The notes below the pieces were generated by a model. It made no database searches. It was not told the DNA's origin and saw only the letters and a program-made list of their open reading frames with translations. A stretch of 64,000 bases of DNA. Source: Ancylobacter aquaticus (GTDB lineage Bacteria; Pseudomonadota; Alphaproteobacteria; Rhizobiales; Xanthobacteraceae). Positions 51,548-60,568 of this stretch are shown here, piece after piece (position 1 is the stretch's first letter; each line of letters opens with the position of its first letter). A program made the position numbers and the translations under genes. Location: assembly GCF_004339465.1 (NCBI RefSeq), contig NZ_SMFY01000001.1, positions 1,612,001 through 1,676,000 of the forward strand, given 5' to 3'.

Positions 51548-52636
51548 ATGTCGACAATAGCGTCGCGCGACACCGTAGGGGTCTCCATCCGAGGCGCTTC
51601 AAAGTTCTATGGCAGCTTCCGCGCGCTCGACACCATCAACCTTGACGTCGCACCGGGTGAATTCGTCTCCATCCTGGGGCCGTCAGGCTCGGGCAAGACC
51701 ACTCTGCTGGGTATTCTCGGCGGCTTCGTCCAGCCGACGTCGGGCTCGATTCTCCTCGGTGAGCGCGACATCACCTTCGAGCCGCCGCACACGCGCGACA
51801 TCGGCATCGTGTTCCAGAACTACGCGCTGTTCCCGCACATGAACGTCGCGGAAAATGTGACGTTTCCGCTGCGGGCGCGACGCATGCCGAAATCCGAGTG
51901 GCCGGGCCGGCTCGCATCGGCGCTCGACATGGTGGAACTCGGCGGCTTCGGCGAGCGCAAGATCCACGAATTGTCGGGCGGCCAGCGCCAGCGCGTCGCG
52001 CTTGCCCGCGCCATGATCTTCGAGCCCCGCCTGATCCTGATGGACGAGCCGCTTTCCGCGCTGGACAAGCAGCTGCGCGAGAGCATGCAGATCGAACTCA
52101 AGCACCTGCACCGCAAGCTCGCGGCGACGATGATCTATGTGACCCACGACCAGCGCGAGGCGCTCACCATGAGCGATCGCGTCGCGGTCATGAACAAGGG
52201 GCAACTCGTCCAGGTCGATACGCCGGAGCGGCTTCACGACCATCCGGCCGATTCCTTTGTCGCCGGCTTCATCGGCGAGGCGACGCTGCTGCCGGTGCGG
52301 CGCGTCGACGACCGGTCGGTCGAACTCGACGGCATGCGCCTCATCTCCGCGCGCCCGGTGCAGGGCGACACCGACCTGCTGCTCGCTGTCCATTCCGAGA
52401 AACTCACCATCGTCGACGCGGCGCCGGGAATGACGAACGTGCTGTGCGGCGTCGTGACCGAGACGCTCTACCAGGGCGAGAGCATCCGCATCTTCCTGGA
52501 ACTCGACCGCGGGGCGCGGCTCAGCCTCCGGGTGCCGAGCAATCACCAGGGCCGTTCGCAGCTCAAGGCGCCGGGCGAGCGCATCGCCGTCGCCATCCAC
52601 CCGGACGACACGATCGTCGTCCCCCACGTCCGCTGA
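51548..52636 (+). CDS. Spermidine/putrescine-type ABC transporter ATP-binding protein (PotA-like)
   Basis: 362 residues, started at the ATG 7 nt after GGGGGAC. Walker A GPSGSGKTT, Q-loop FQNYALFPHM, signature [14 protein letters not shown], Walker B LILMDEPLSALD and THDQREAL are intact; a C-terminal TOBE domain is present. The FQNYALFPHMNVAENV region is typical of PotA/FbpC-type ATPases. First gene of a seven-gene operon whose permeases and receptor follow after two enzyme genes. Confidence 0.92.
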   Translation: MSTIASRDTVGVSIRGASKFYGSFRALDTINLDVAPGEFVSILGPSGSGKTTLLGILGGFVQPTSGSILLGERDITFEPPHTRDIGIVFQNYALFPHMNVAENVTFPLRARRMPKSEWPGRLASALDMVELGGFGERKIHELSGGQRQRVALARAMIFEPRLILMDEPLSALDKQLRESMQIELKHLHRKLAATMIYVTHDQREALTMSDRVAVMNKGQLVQVDTPERLHDHPADSFVAGFIGEATLLPVRRVDDRSVELDGMRLISARPVQGDTDLLLAVHSEKLTIVDAAPGMTNVLCGVVTETLYQGESIRIFLELDRGARLSLRVPSNHQGRSQLKAPGERIAVAIHPDDTIVVPHVR

Positions 52637-52672
52637 CCCGATTTACCGATACGCCCGAGAGGAACGCAGAAA

Positions 52673-53395
52673 ATGAAGTTCACCGATTTCAAGGTCATGA
52701 CGTTCGACGTGGTCGGCACGCTGATCGATTTCGAGGCGGGGGTCCTGGGCGCGGTGCGTGCGCTTGGCGGCCCGCGCGCTGCCGCAGCCAGCGATGACGA
52801 GATCTTCGAGCCCTATAAGCGCGGCCGCGACAAATTCTACGGGCGTTCTTCCTTCGCCATGAAGGATGTCTACCTGTCGCTCGCCAATGAATGCGGCTTC
52901 ACCAATGACGACGCCACCGCCGAGGCCTTCCAGCTCGCGGTGCTGCGCTGGCCCGCCTTCGCCGATTCCGTCGAGGCGCTGCGCCGGCTGCGGAAGAACT
53001 TCCGCCTTGTCGCCATGACCAATGCGGACCGCACCGCCTTCTCCGCCTATTCCGCCACGCTGGGCAACCCGTTTCACGACAGCGTCACTTGCGACGAGGC
53101 CGGATGCGCCAAGCCGGATACGCGCTTCTTCGCCTTCAACAGGGGCCGGCAGTCGGCGCTCGGATTCCAGCAGTGGGAGATCCTGCATGTCGCGCAGAGC
53201 CAGCACCACGACATCGGCGTCGCCAAGGCCGAGGGCTTCACCACCTGCTGGATCGAGCGGCGCCAGGGCCAGAAGGGTTTCGGCGGGACGCCCGATCCCA
53301 AGGTGATCACCACGCCGGACTTCCATTTCTCCTCGCTCAAGCAGCTCGCGGACGCGGTCGATGCGGAACGCGCCGACACCCGCGCAGCCGCCTGA
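52673..53395 (+). CDS. HAD-superfamily hydrolase, haloacid-dehalogenase-like (type II)
   Basis: 240 residues. The nucleophile is D12 in TFDVVGTLIDFE; the +2 position is Val rather than the Asp of phosphatases, as in 2-haloacid dehalogenases (DAYGT). Motif II is AMTNAD, and the motif III Lys is in CAKPDTRFFAF. Other dehalogenase pocket residues do not clearly match, so dehalogenase activity is uncertain. Its stop overlaps the ATG of the flavoenzyme by 1 bp (TGATG), so the two are coupled. Confidence 0.82.
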   Translation: MKFTDFKVMTFDVVGTLIDFEAGVLGAVRALGGPRAAAASDDEIFEPYKRGRDKFYGRSSFAMKDVYLSLANECGFTNDDATAEAFQLAVLRWPAFADSVEALRRLRKNFRLVAMTNADRTAFSAYSATLGNPFHDSVTCDEAGCAKPDTRFFAFNRGRQSALGFQQWEILHVAQSQHHDIGVAKAEGFTTCWIERRQGQKGFGGTPDPKVITTPDFHFSSLKQLADAVDAERADTRAAA

Positions 53396-54717
53396 TGCCG
53401 GGCCCGAAGGGCATGGTCGCCCCGCTTCCATCGGTCGGCAGTGGCTCCCTCTGGCAGGCGACCTCGGTTGCCCGGCCGGCGTTCGGGAGACTGTCGGGCG
53501 ACCAGTCCTTCGACGTCGCCATCATCGGTGGCGGCTATACCGGGCTTTCCAGCGCGCGTTATCTCTCCAAGGCCGGGCTTTCGCCCGTGGTCATCGAGGC
53601 CAATTGCATCGGCTGGGGCGCCAGTGGGCGCAATGGCGGCGTGGTGTCCGGCAAGTTCCGCATCGGCTTCAAGGACATCGCCGCTCGCCATGGCCTCGAC
53701 ACGGCGCGCCGCATGCACGCTCTCGGGCTGGAGGCGATTGAGCATGTCGGCCAACTGATCGAGGAACTCGGCATTGCGGGCGCCGAATCCCGGCCCACGG
53801 GCTCGCTGCGCTGCGCTCACAATGCCCGCACGCTCGAAGCGCTCAGGAGCGAGGCCGCCTGGCTGCGCGAGGCGCTGGGCGACACCGACGTCTCGATGCT
53901 GAGTGCCGGGGAGGTTGCGGATGAAACCGGGTCGCGCGGCTTCACCGGCGGCATGCTCAACACCCATGGCGGCGTCATCCACCCGCTCAACTTCGTGCTC
54001 GGGCTGGCGGCTGGGCTGAAGGCTGCGGGCATTGCCATTTACGAGAACACGCCCGTTACCCGCTTCGGGCGCGAGGGAACCGGCGTGGTCGTGGAGACGC
54101 CTCGCGGGCGGATCACCGCGCGCCAGCTCGTCATCGCCACCAATGCCTATTCCGACATGACGCCGGCGACCGACATGGTGCGTACATCCATCATCCCGTT
54201 CCGCTCGGCGATGGTGGCGACCGAAGCGCTGGGCGGCACGCCGGGGGCAGGGCTGCTGGCGAGCGGACGCAGCTACACCGAGACGCGGCGCATGATGCGC
54301 TGGTTCCGCAAGTCGGGCGACCGCCTGCTCTATGGCGGGCGCGGTGCCTTTGGCAAGACAGACAGCCGGGCGGCCTTTGCGGCGCTGGAAAAGGCCATGG
54401 TGCGCCAGTTTCCGGAGCTTGCGTCGGTGAAGGTGAGCCATAAATGGTCGGGCCTTGTCGCCATGACGCTGGACAGCCTGCCGCATCTCGGGCGGCTCGA
54501 CGACCGCGTCGTCTATTCGATCGGCTACAACGGCACCGGCGTGGCGCTCGCCTCCGGGATAGGCCGACATGTCGCCGCGCTGGTCACTGGCGGCACACCC
54601 GATCTCGGCCTGCTGACGCGGCAGCCGCTTCCTCCCATTCCCTTTTACGGCCTGCGCGAACCCGCCGTCCGCGTGGTCGCGGGCTGGTACCAGTTCCTTG
54701 ATGCCATAGGGCGATGA
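53395..54717 (+). CDS. FAD-dependent amine oxidoreductase (DAO/PuuB-like)
   Basis: 440 residues. FAD-binding GGGYTGLSSARYL is at about 46-58, followed by E-A and the GWGASGRNGG loop, then FRSAMVATEAL and the C-terminal YNGTGVALASGIGR motif. These match the DAO family, close to gamma-glutamylputrescine oxidoreductase PuuB. Likely substrate: a secondary amine or amino compound imported by the operon's ABC system. Translationally coupled to the HAD gene. Confidence 0.88.
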   Translation: MPGPKGMVAPLPSVGSGSLWQATSVARPAFGRLSGDQSFDVAIIGGGYTGLSSARYLSKAGLSPVVIEANCIGWGASGRNGGVVSGKFRIGFKDIAARHGLDTARRMHALGLEAIEHVGQLIEELGIAGAESRPTGSLRCAHNARTLEALRSEAAWLREALGDTDVSMLSAGEVADETGSRGFTGGMLNTHGGVIHPLNFVLGLAAGLKAAGIAIYENTPVTRFGREGTGVVVETPRGRITARQLVIATNAYSDMTPATDMVRTSIIPFRSAMVATEALGGTPGAGLLASGRSYTETRRMMRWFRKSGDRLLYGGRGAFGKTDSRAAFAALEKAMVRQFPELASVKVSHKWSGLVAMTLDSLPHLGRLDDRVVYSIGYNGTGVALASGIGRHVAALVTGGTPDLGLLTRQPLPPIPFYGLREPAVRVVAGWYQFLDAIGR

Positions 54718-54782
54718 CGCGCCGCGACCATCGCTTCACCAACCGCAAGCGGCCGACAAAAATGACCCAGAGGAGAACCGTA

Positions 54783-55820
54783 ATGCGCGTGACACTCTCG
54801 ATCCCGGCGATAATGGCGGCGCTGCTGCTGCCGGCTGCGGCCGCCTCGGCCGAACAGATCACCTTCGTCTCCCAGGGCGGCGCCTATCAGGAGGCCCAGA
54901 CCAAGGCCATCCTCGACCCCGTCGCCAAGCTGCTCGGCATCACCATCCACCAGGATTCATCGCCCGATGCCTGGCCGGTGCTGAAGACCCAGACGGCGAC
55001 CGGAAAGCCGATATGGGACGTGATCGACACACCGACCAAGGATTGCATTCGCGGCGGCGAGCAGGGCATGATCGAGAAGCTCGACTTCTCCCGGCTGCCC
55101 AACGCCGCCGAAATTCCCGCCGAATACAAGACAGAATATTCGGTTCCCTATGAGTTCTATTCGTCTGTACTTGCGTTCAACACGAAGAAATACGGCGAGA
55201 ACGGACCCAAAAGCTGGGCCGATTTCTGGGACGTGGAGAAATTCCCCGGCACCCGGGCACTGCGCAGCCATCCCATGGCCACGCTGGAGGCCGCGCTGCT
55301 GGCGGACGGCGTGCCGGCCGACAAGCTCTACCCGCTCGATGTCGACCGCGCTTTCAAGAAACTGGAACAGCTGAAGCCCCACGTCACCGTGTGGTGGACC
55401 TCCGGCGCCCAGTCGGCGCAGCTGCTCGCCGATGGCGAGATCGACATGGAGATGGCGTGGAACGGCCGCGTGACGGCGGTCATCAAGGAAGGCGCCCCGA
55501 TCGGCTACACCTTCAACCAGGGCTTCCTTCAGGAAACCTCGCTCTGCATCCTCAAGGGCGCACCCAATCTGGACACCTCCTACAAGTTCCTGAACGCGGC
55601 GATTTCGGCCGACATCCAGGCAAACTTCCCGGCCTATATCGACTATGGCCCGGGCAACCCCGCCGCCTACAAGACCGGGAAAATCGCGCCCGAGCGCGCC
55701 GCGCAAATGCCGAGCTCGCCCGACAACGCGGCCAGGCAGATACTGATCTCGGTGGGGTGGTGGAGCTCGCCTGCGGGCGAGGAGGCGCAGAAGCGTTGGG
55801 CGTCCTTCATCCAGAAATGA
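54783..55820 (+). CDS. Spermidine/putrescine-type ABC transporter substrate-binding protein (PotD-like)
   Basis: 345 residues; start at the ATG following GAGGAGAA. The signal peptide ends AAASA before EQITFVSQGGAYQEAQ. Features SVPYEFYSSVLAFNTKKYG and WWTSGAQSAQLLADGEIDMEMAWNGR are typical of PotD/opine-type receptors. Permeases follow directly. The ligand is unknown; polyamine, opine or quaternary amine are candidates. Confidence 0.9.
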   Translation: MRVTLSIPAIMAALLLPAAAASAEQITFVSQGGAYQEAQTKAILDPVAKLLGITIHQDSSPDAWPVLKTQTATGKPIWDVIDTPTKDCIRGGEQGMIEKLDFSRLPNAAEIPAEYKTEYSVPYEFYSSVLAFNTKKYGENGPKSWADFWDVEKFPGTRALRSHPMATLEAALLADGVPADKLYPLDVDRAFKKLEQLKPHVTVWWTSGAQSAQLLADGEIDMEMAWNGRVTAVIKEGAPIGYTFNQGFLQETSLCILKGAPNLDTSYKFLNAAISADIQANFPAYIDYGPGNPAAYKTGKIAPERAAQMPSSPDNAARQILISVGWWSSPAGEEAQKRWASFIQK

Positions 55821-55847
55821 GCGACGGCTGCTAGCGAGGAAGCTCAC

Positions 55848-56720
55848 ATGTCGACGTCGTCGGTCAACCCGTCGCTCGCGCATCAGCGGCGCGAACGCCG
55901 CCTGGTCCTGCTGCTGCTGGCACCGGCGCTCGCCGTGGTCGGCGGCCTCCTGATCGTGCCGCTCTGCTGGCTGGCCTGGCAATCGGTGCGGCAGGATGGC
56001 GGGTTCACCCTGGCGCACTACGCCCGGTTTCTCACCGACGACGTCTACTGGATGACCTTCCTGCAGACCTTCCGCATGGCCTTCATCGTGACGGCGGCGG
56101 CCCTCATCCTCGGCTATCCCGTCGCCTATGTGGCGGCGGGTGCCTCCCGGCGCTGGAGCCTCTTCATCCTGGCGATGGTGGTGCTGCCGTTCTGGACCAG
56201 CGTTCTCGTGCGCGCCTATGCCTGGCTGATCCTGCTGCAGCGGCGCGGCCTGGTGAACACGGCACTGACCGAACTCGGGCTGGTGGACGCCCCGCTGACG
56301 CTCGTCAACAACGAGTTCGGCACGATTGTCGCCACCGTGCACATATTGCTGCCGTTCATGGTGCTGCCGCTTTACGCCACCATGCAGAAGATCCCGCCGG
56401 AGCTGACCATGGCGGGGTCCAGCCTTGGCGGCACGCCGCTGCACGTATTTCTGCGCGTGTTCCTGCCGCTCTCCATGCCCGGGGTGGTCGCCGGCATGGT
56501 GCTGGTCTTCGTGCTGACGCTCGGCTTCTACATCACGCCGGAGCTGCTCGGCGGCGGGCGGACCTACATGGTCTCAATGCTGGTGTCGCGCAACATCGAA
56601 GTCTACAACGAATGGGGCGCGGCTTCCTCGATCAGCGTGGTGCTGCTCGCCTGCGTGTTCTTCATCTTCCGCCTCGCCAGCTTCGTGATCCCGTTCGAGC
56701 GCATCATGGGAGCACGCTGA
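55848..56720 (+). CDS. Spermidine/putrescine-type ABC permease 1 (PotB-like)
   Basis: 290 residues, six membrane segments, with the permease loop PELTMAGSSLGGTPLHVFLRVFLP (about 184-207) in place of EAA. The N-terminal Arg-rich stretch (HQRRERRLVLLLL) precedes helix 1. The stop is separated from the next permease ATG by 2 bp. Confidence 0.92.
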   Translation: MSTSSVNPSLAHQRRERRLVLLLLAPALAVVGGLLIVPLCWLAWQSVRQDGGFTLAHYARFLTDDVYWMTFLQTFRMAFIVTAAALILGYPVAYVAAGASRRWSLFILAMVVLPFWTSVLVRAYAWLILLQRRGLVNTALTELGLVDAPLTLVNNEFGTIVATVHILLPFMVLPLYATMQKIPPELTMAGSSLGGTPLHVFLRVFLPLSMPGVVAGMVLVFVLTLGFYITPELLGGGRTYMVSMLVSRNIEVYNEWGAASSISVVLLACVFFIFRLASFVIPFERIMGAR

Positions 56721-56722
56721 CG

Positions 56723-57505
56723 ATGGCATCCACGATCCTGCTGCGTACCTTCGTCGGCCTCGTCCTGCTGTGGCTGATCATTCCCATCGTCATCATCGTG
56801 CCGATGTCTTTCTCCGGCGCGCGGTTCCTCGCCTTTCCGCCGCCCTCCTGGTCGCTGCGCTGGTATGAGGCCTATCTCGCCAGCCCCGCCTGGATGCAGG
56901 CAACGCGGGTCAGTCTCATCGTCGCCGTGTCGAGCGCGGTCATCGCCACGGTGATGGGAACCGCCGCCGCCTATGCGCTGAACCTCGCCAGTTCGCGGCT
57001 GGTCCGCAGCCTTCAACTGGTTCTGATGCTGCCGCTCGTGGTGCCGATCGTGATCACGGCCGTGGGCGTGTTTCTCGTCTATGCCAATGTCGGCCTGCTG
57101 GCGACCATGACCGGCCTGATACTCGCAAATGTCATGCTTGGCCTGCCCTATGTCATCACCTCGGTGCTTGTGGGATTGCGGAAATTCGATCCCGCACAGG
57201 AAATGGTCTCGCGCAGCCTCGGCATGAACCGGCTGCGCACATTCTTCATCGTCACGCTGCCGCAGATCCGCCCGAGCGTGATCACCGGCCTGCTGTTCGC
57301 CTTCATCTCGGCGCTCGACGAGACGGTGGTGGCGCTGTTCATCTCCGGCGGCCAGTATCAGACGTTGACCAAGCGCATGTTCACCGCACTGCGCGACGAG
57401 ATCGACCCGACCATTGCCGCGATCAGCACGCTGCTCACCGCCGTGTCCTTCCTCGTGGTCATGCTGGTAGCTCTGAACGCGCGCGGCGAGCGCGGCCGGG
57501 CCTAG
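56723..57505 (+). CDS. Spermidine/putrescine-type ABC permease 2 (PotC-like)
   Basis: 260 residues, six membrane segments, loop EMVSRSLGMNRLRTFFIVTLPQIRP near 160-185. The N-terminus WLIIPIVIIVPMSFSGARFLAFPP is typical of PotC. The start is the ATG after GGGAGCAC; an in-frame extension into the preceding gene is rejected. Followed 4 bp later by the GMC oxidoreductase gene. Confidence 0.92.
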   Translation: MASTILLRTFVGLVLLWLIIPIVIIVPMSFSGARFLAFPPPSWSLRWYEAYLASPAWMQATRVSLIVAVSSAVIATVMGTAAAYALNLASSRLVRSLQLVLMLPLVVPIVITAVGVFLVYANVGLLATMTGLILANVMLGLPYVITSVLVGLRKFDPAQEMVSRSLGMNRLRTFFIVTLPQIRPSVITGLLFAFISALDETVVALFISGGQYQTLTKRMFTALRDEIDPTIAAISTLLTAVSFLVVMLVALNARGERGRA

Positions 57506-57509
57506 CGTC

Positions 57510-59210
57510 ATGAACACCGATACACTGATCCTCGGCGGCGGATCGGCCGGCTGCGTGCTGGCCGCCCGGCTTTCCGAAGACCCGCATCGTGAAATCGTCC
57601 TCGTGGAGGCCGGCCGCAATGTCTCGGTCGGCGACATCCCCGCCGAGGTGCAGGCGCGCTATCCCGGCCGTGCCTATCTCGACAGAGCCAACATCTGGTG
57701 CCGGCTGACCGCGCTGATGGGCGGCGCGGCGCGCAATGCCGGCCGCCGGCCCCGCCGCTACGAGCAGGCCCGGATTCTTGGCGGCGGCTCGGCGATCAAT
57801 GCCCTGATGGCCAATCGGGGCGCCCCCGGTGACTATGACGAATGGGAGGCGCTCGGCGCGGAGGGGTGGAACTGGGAGGCCTGCCTGCCGGTGTTCCGCG
57901 CGATGGAAGCCGACCGTGATTTCGGCGGTCCGCTGCACGGCTCCGACGGCCCGCTGGTGCTGCGCCGCATCGGTGACGCGCAGATATCGCCCTTCGTCGA
58001 CCGCGTGATGAGGACGCTGGACCGGCGCGGCCACCCGATCCGGCCCGACCAGAACGGGATATGGGAGGACGGCACCTTTCGCGGCGTGGTGGCGGTGGAT
58101 GATCGCGGCGAGCGCCAGCCGACCTCGCTCGCCTATCTGACCCCGGAGGTCCGCCGCCGCCCGAACCTGACGATCCTCACCGGCCATGTCGCGACGCGCC
58201 TTCTGTTCGAGGGTACCCGCGCCATCGGTGCCGAGGTCGAGGCGGCCGGAAACGAGCGGCACACCATCGACGCGCGCCAGATCGTGCTTGGGGCCGGGGC
58301 GATCCATTCTCCCACGCTGCTGCTGCGCTCCGGCATCGGGCCGGCGGGGGAACTGCGCGCGCTCGGCATCCCGGTGCTGTGCGACCGGCGGGGCGTCGGC
58401 CGCAATTTGATGGAACACCCCTCCATCGCGGTCGCGACCTGGCTGCCGCCGGGCGCACGCGAGCGCAATCCGGGCGAGCACCATGAACAGGCGATCTGGC
58501 GCTACTCCTCCGGCCTGTCCGGAACGCCGGCCGGAGACATGCACGCGGCGATCCTGTCGCGCGCGGGCTGGCATTCGGTGGGGCTGCGGACCGGCAGCCT
58601 GTTTTTCTGGGTGAACAAGTCCTGTTCGCGCGGCTTCCTGCGTCTTGTCTCGCGCGATCCGGCCGTGGAGCCGGAGGTCGACTTCCGCATGCTGAGCGAC
58701 GAACGGGACCTCACCCGCCTCAAGGCAGCGCTGCGCATGGGCGCGGAGGTCCTGCTAGACCCTGGCATGGACGGTGTGCGCGACGTGGTGTTCCCCGCGA
58801 GCTACACGCCGCGCGTCGCCGGGATCGCGGCGCCCGGCGCCTGGAACGCGATGCAGCGCGGCGCGCTCGCCGGGCTGCTCGATGGAGCCGGCCCGCTGCG
58901 GGCAGCGCTCATCCATGCGGTGGTGACGCAAGGCATCACCCTGCGCGAACTAGTGTCCGACGACGACGCGCTGACCGAATTCGTGCGGCTGAATGTCGGC
59001 GGCACCTGGCATCCCTCGGGCACCTGCCGCATGGGGCAGGCCGACGATCCGCTGGCCGTGACCTCGCCGCTTGGCGCGGTGCTCGGTGTTGAGGGTCTAT
59101 ACGTCGCCGATGCTTCGGTGATGCCGTCGATCCCGCGCGCCAATACCAACATGCCAACCATCATGATCGCCGAGCGCATTGCCGGCTTCATCCGCGACGG
59201 CCACCGATAA
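57510..59210 (+). CDS. GMC-family FAD oxidoreductase (choline dehydrogenase-like)
   Basis: 566 residues. FAD loop GGGSAGCVLAARLSED is at 9-24. The second GMC signature is ARILGGGSAINALMANRGAPGDYDEW near 87 (cited in part: GGGSAINALMANRG). The catalytic His lies in WHPSGTCRMG and the second active-site position in RANTNMPT is Asn, as in many alcohol oxidases. Predicted to oxidise a primary alcohol such as a choline-like compound. Last gene of the operon. Confidence 0.9.
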   Translation: MNTDTLILGGGSAGCVLAARLSEDPHREIVLVEAGRNVSVGDIPAEVQARYPGRAYLDRANIWCRLTALMGGAARNAGRRPRRYEQARILGGGSAINALMANRGAPGDYDEWEALGAEGWNWEACLPVFRAMEADRDFGGPLHGSDGPLVLRRIGDAQISPFVDRVMRTLDRRGHPIRPDQNGIWEDGTFRGVVAVDDRGERQPTSLAYLTPEVRRRPNLTILTGHVATRLLFEGTRAIGAEVEAAGNERHTIDARQIVLGAGAIHSPTLLLRSGIGPAGELRALGIPVLCDRRGVGRNLMEHPSIAVATWLPPGARERNPGEHHEQAIWRYSSGLSGTPAGDMHAAILSRAGWHSVGLRTGSLFFWVNKSCSRGFLRLVSRDPAVEPEVDFRMLSDERDLTRLKAALRMGAEVLLDPGMDGVRDVVFPASYTPRVAGIAAPGAWNAMQRGALAGLLDGAGPLRAALIHAVVTQGITLRELVSDDDALTEFVRLNVGGTWHPSGTCRMGQADDPLAVTSPLGAVLGVEGLYVADASVMPSIPRANTNMPTIMIAERIAGFIRDGHR

Positions 59211-59514
59211 AGAGCGCGAGCCTTGGCACCGTCTCGCGTCGCGTGACCTGCGTGTGACGCGGGTTCGCGACGATCAAGGGCGTGGTTCCTGTCGGCGCGC
59301 ATTCCTGGGCATCCTTGCGGCGCAGGAAAGTCCGACATACGGCCTCGTCCGACGGATCGGGGCTCTCCAGCAGCCGGATTTTAGTTTAGTGAAGGAGGCA
59401 AATCCGTGGGCGCCCGGTGTGCACGCACGCGTGGAAAGAACGAAATCCGGGGCGTATCGTGGGCAAGAACCGACCGTGCACGATGCGACCCGACACTTTG
59501 AAGTCACAAAAATA
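59211..59514. other. Intergenic region upstream of dusA
   Basis: About 304 bp. A GAAGGAGG site followed by GTG at 59406 opens a 31-codon Arg-rich frame (ending TGA at 59499-59501), but no homologue is recognised. The last 30 bp are AT-rich (CACAAAAATAATG). No terminator for the preceding operon was found. Confidence 0.5.
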
Positions 59515-60516
59515 ATGTCGAAAAATCAATCATTTAGATTTGCCGTGGCCCCTATGATCGACTGGACGGACCGGCATTGCCGGGCATTCCACCGGGTCCT
59601 CTCGCGCCGGGCGCTGCTCTATACCGAGATGGTGACGGCAAATGCGGTGATTTTCGGCGATCGCGGCCGGCTGATCGGCTATTCGCCGCAGGAGCACCCG
59701 ATCGCGGTGCAACTGGGCGGTTCGGACCCGGCGGCGCTGGCGAAGGCCGCGGCGATCTGCGCGGAATGGGGCTATGGCGAGGTCAACCTCAATGTCGGCT
59801 GCCCCTCCGACCGTGTGCAGGGCGGAAATTTCGGCGCCTGCCTGATGCGCGATCCTTCGCTGGTCGCCGCGTGCGTGGCCGCCATGAAGGCGGAAGTGGC
59901 CATTCCCATCACCGTGAAATGCCGGCTCGGCGTCGACGAGCAGGACCCGGAAGTCGCGCTCGACTCGCTTGCCGATGCGGTGCTGGCGGCAGGGGCGGAC
60001 GCGCTGATCGTCCATGCCCGCAAGGCGTGGCTCGAAGGGCTGTCGCCCAAGGAAAATCGCGACATTCCCCCGCTCGATTATGACCGGGTGCACCGGCTGA
60101 AGGCGCGGCTGCCCGATGTGCCGGTCAGCCTGAATGGCGGCATCGCCACGCTGGAGGCCGCGCAGGCGCAGCTGGCGCATGTCGATGGGGTCATGCTCGG
60201 CCGCGCCGCCTATCAGCAGCCCGAACTGCTGCTGCGGGTCGACAGCCTGTTCTTCGGCGACGCGGACCCGCACGCCGACGCTTTTGCGGCCGTGGCCGCC
60301 TTCGAGCCCTATGTCGCCGCCCACCTCGCCGCGGGCGGCCGGCTCCACGACATCACCCGCCATATGCTCGGCCTGTTCACCGGCCGTCCCGGCGCGCGGG
60401 CCTTCCGGCGCCATCTCGCAACCGAGGGCGTGAAGCCGGAAGCGAATCTTGATGTGCTGCGCGCCGCCGTCGACGAGGTGCGCAGGGCGGAAGAGCGGCG
60501 GTCCCTGGTGGCATGA
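59515..60516 (+). CDS. dusA: tRNA-dihydrouridine synthase A
   Basis: 333 residues, the DusA length. FMN TIM-barrel motifs: APMIDWTDRHCRAFHR at 12-27, NLNVGCPSDRVQGGNFGACLM (cited in parts: NVGCPSDRVQGG) with catalytic C96, KCRLGVDE, and VHARKAWLEGLSPKENR. The WTDRHCR opening and KAWLxGLSPKENR loop distinguish DusA, which modifies U20/U20a of tRNA. The start is the ATG in AATAATGTCG; a much longer in-frame extension to 59179 lacks homology. Confidence 0.95.
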   Translation: MSKNQSFRFAVAPMIDWTDRHCRAFHRVLSRRALLYTEMVTANAVIFGDRGRLIGYSPQEHPIAVQLGGSDPAALAKAAAICAEWGYGEVNLNVGCPSDRVQGGNFGACLMRDPSLVAACVAAMKAEVAIPITVKCRLGVDEQDPEVALDSLADAVLAAGADALIVHARKAWLEGLSPKENRDIPPLDYDRVHRLKARLPDVPVSLNGGIATLEAAQAQLAHVDGVMLGRAAYQQPELLLRVDSLFFGDADPHADAFAAVAAFEPYVAAHLAAGGRLHDITRHMLGLFTGRPGARAFRRHLATEGVKPEANLDVLRAAVDEVRRAEERRSLVA

Positions 60517-60568
60517 AGCAGGGCCATCACCCCGGTGGCCCGGAACGAAGGCGTGGCGTGGTGGCGTG

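Noticed and set aside
52673..53395. A confirmed L-2-haloacid dehalogenase
   Set aside because: The nucleophile motif fits, but the expected Ser/Asn/Tyr pocket residues of L-DEX do not line up, so only a general HAD-hydrolase call is made.
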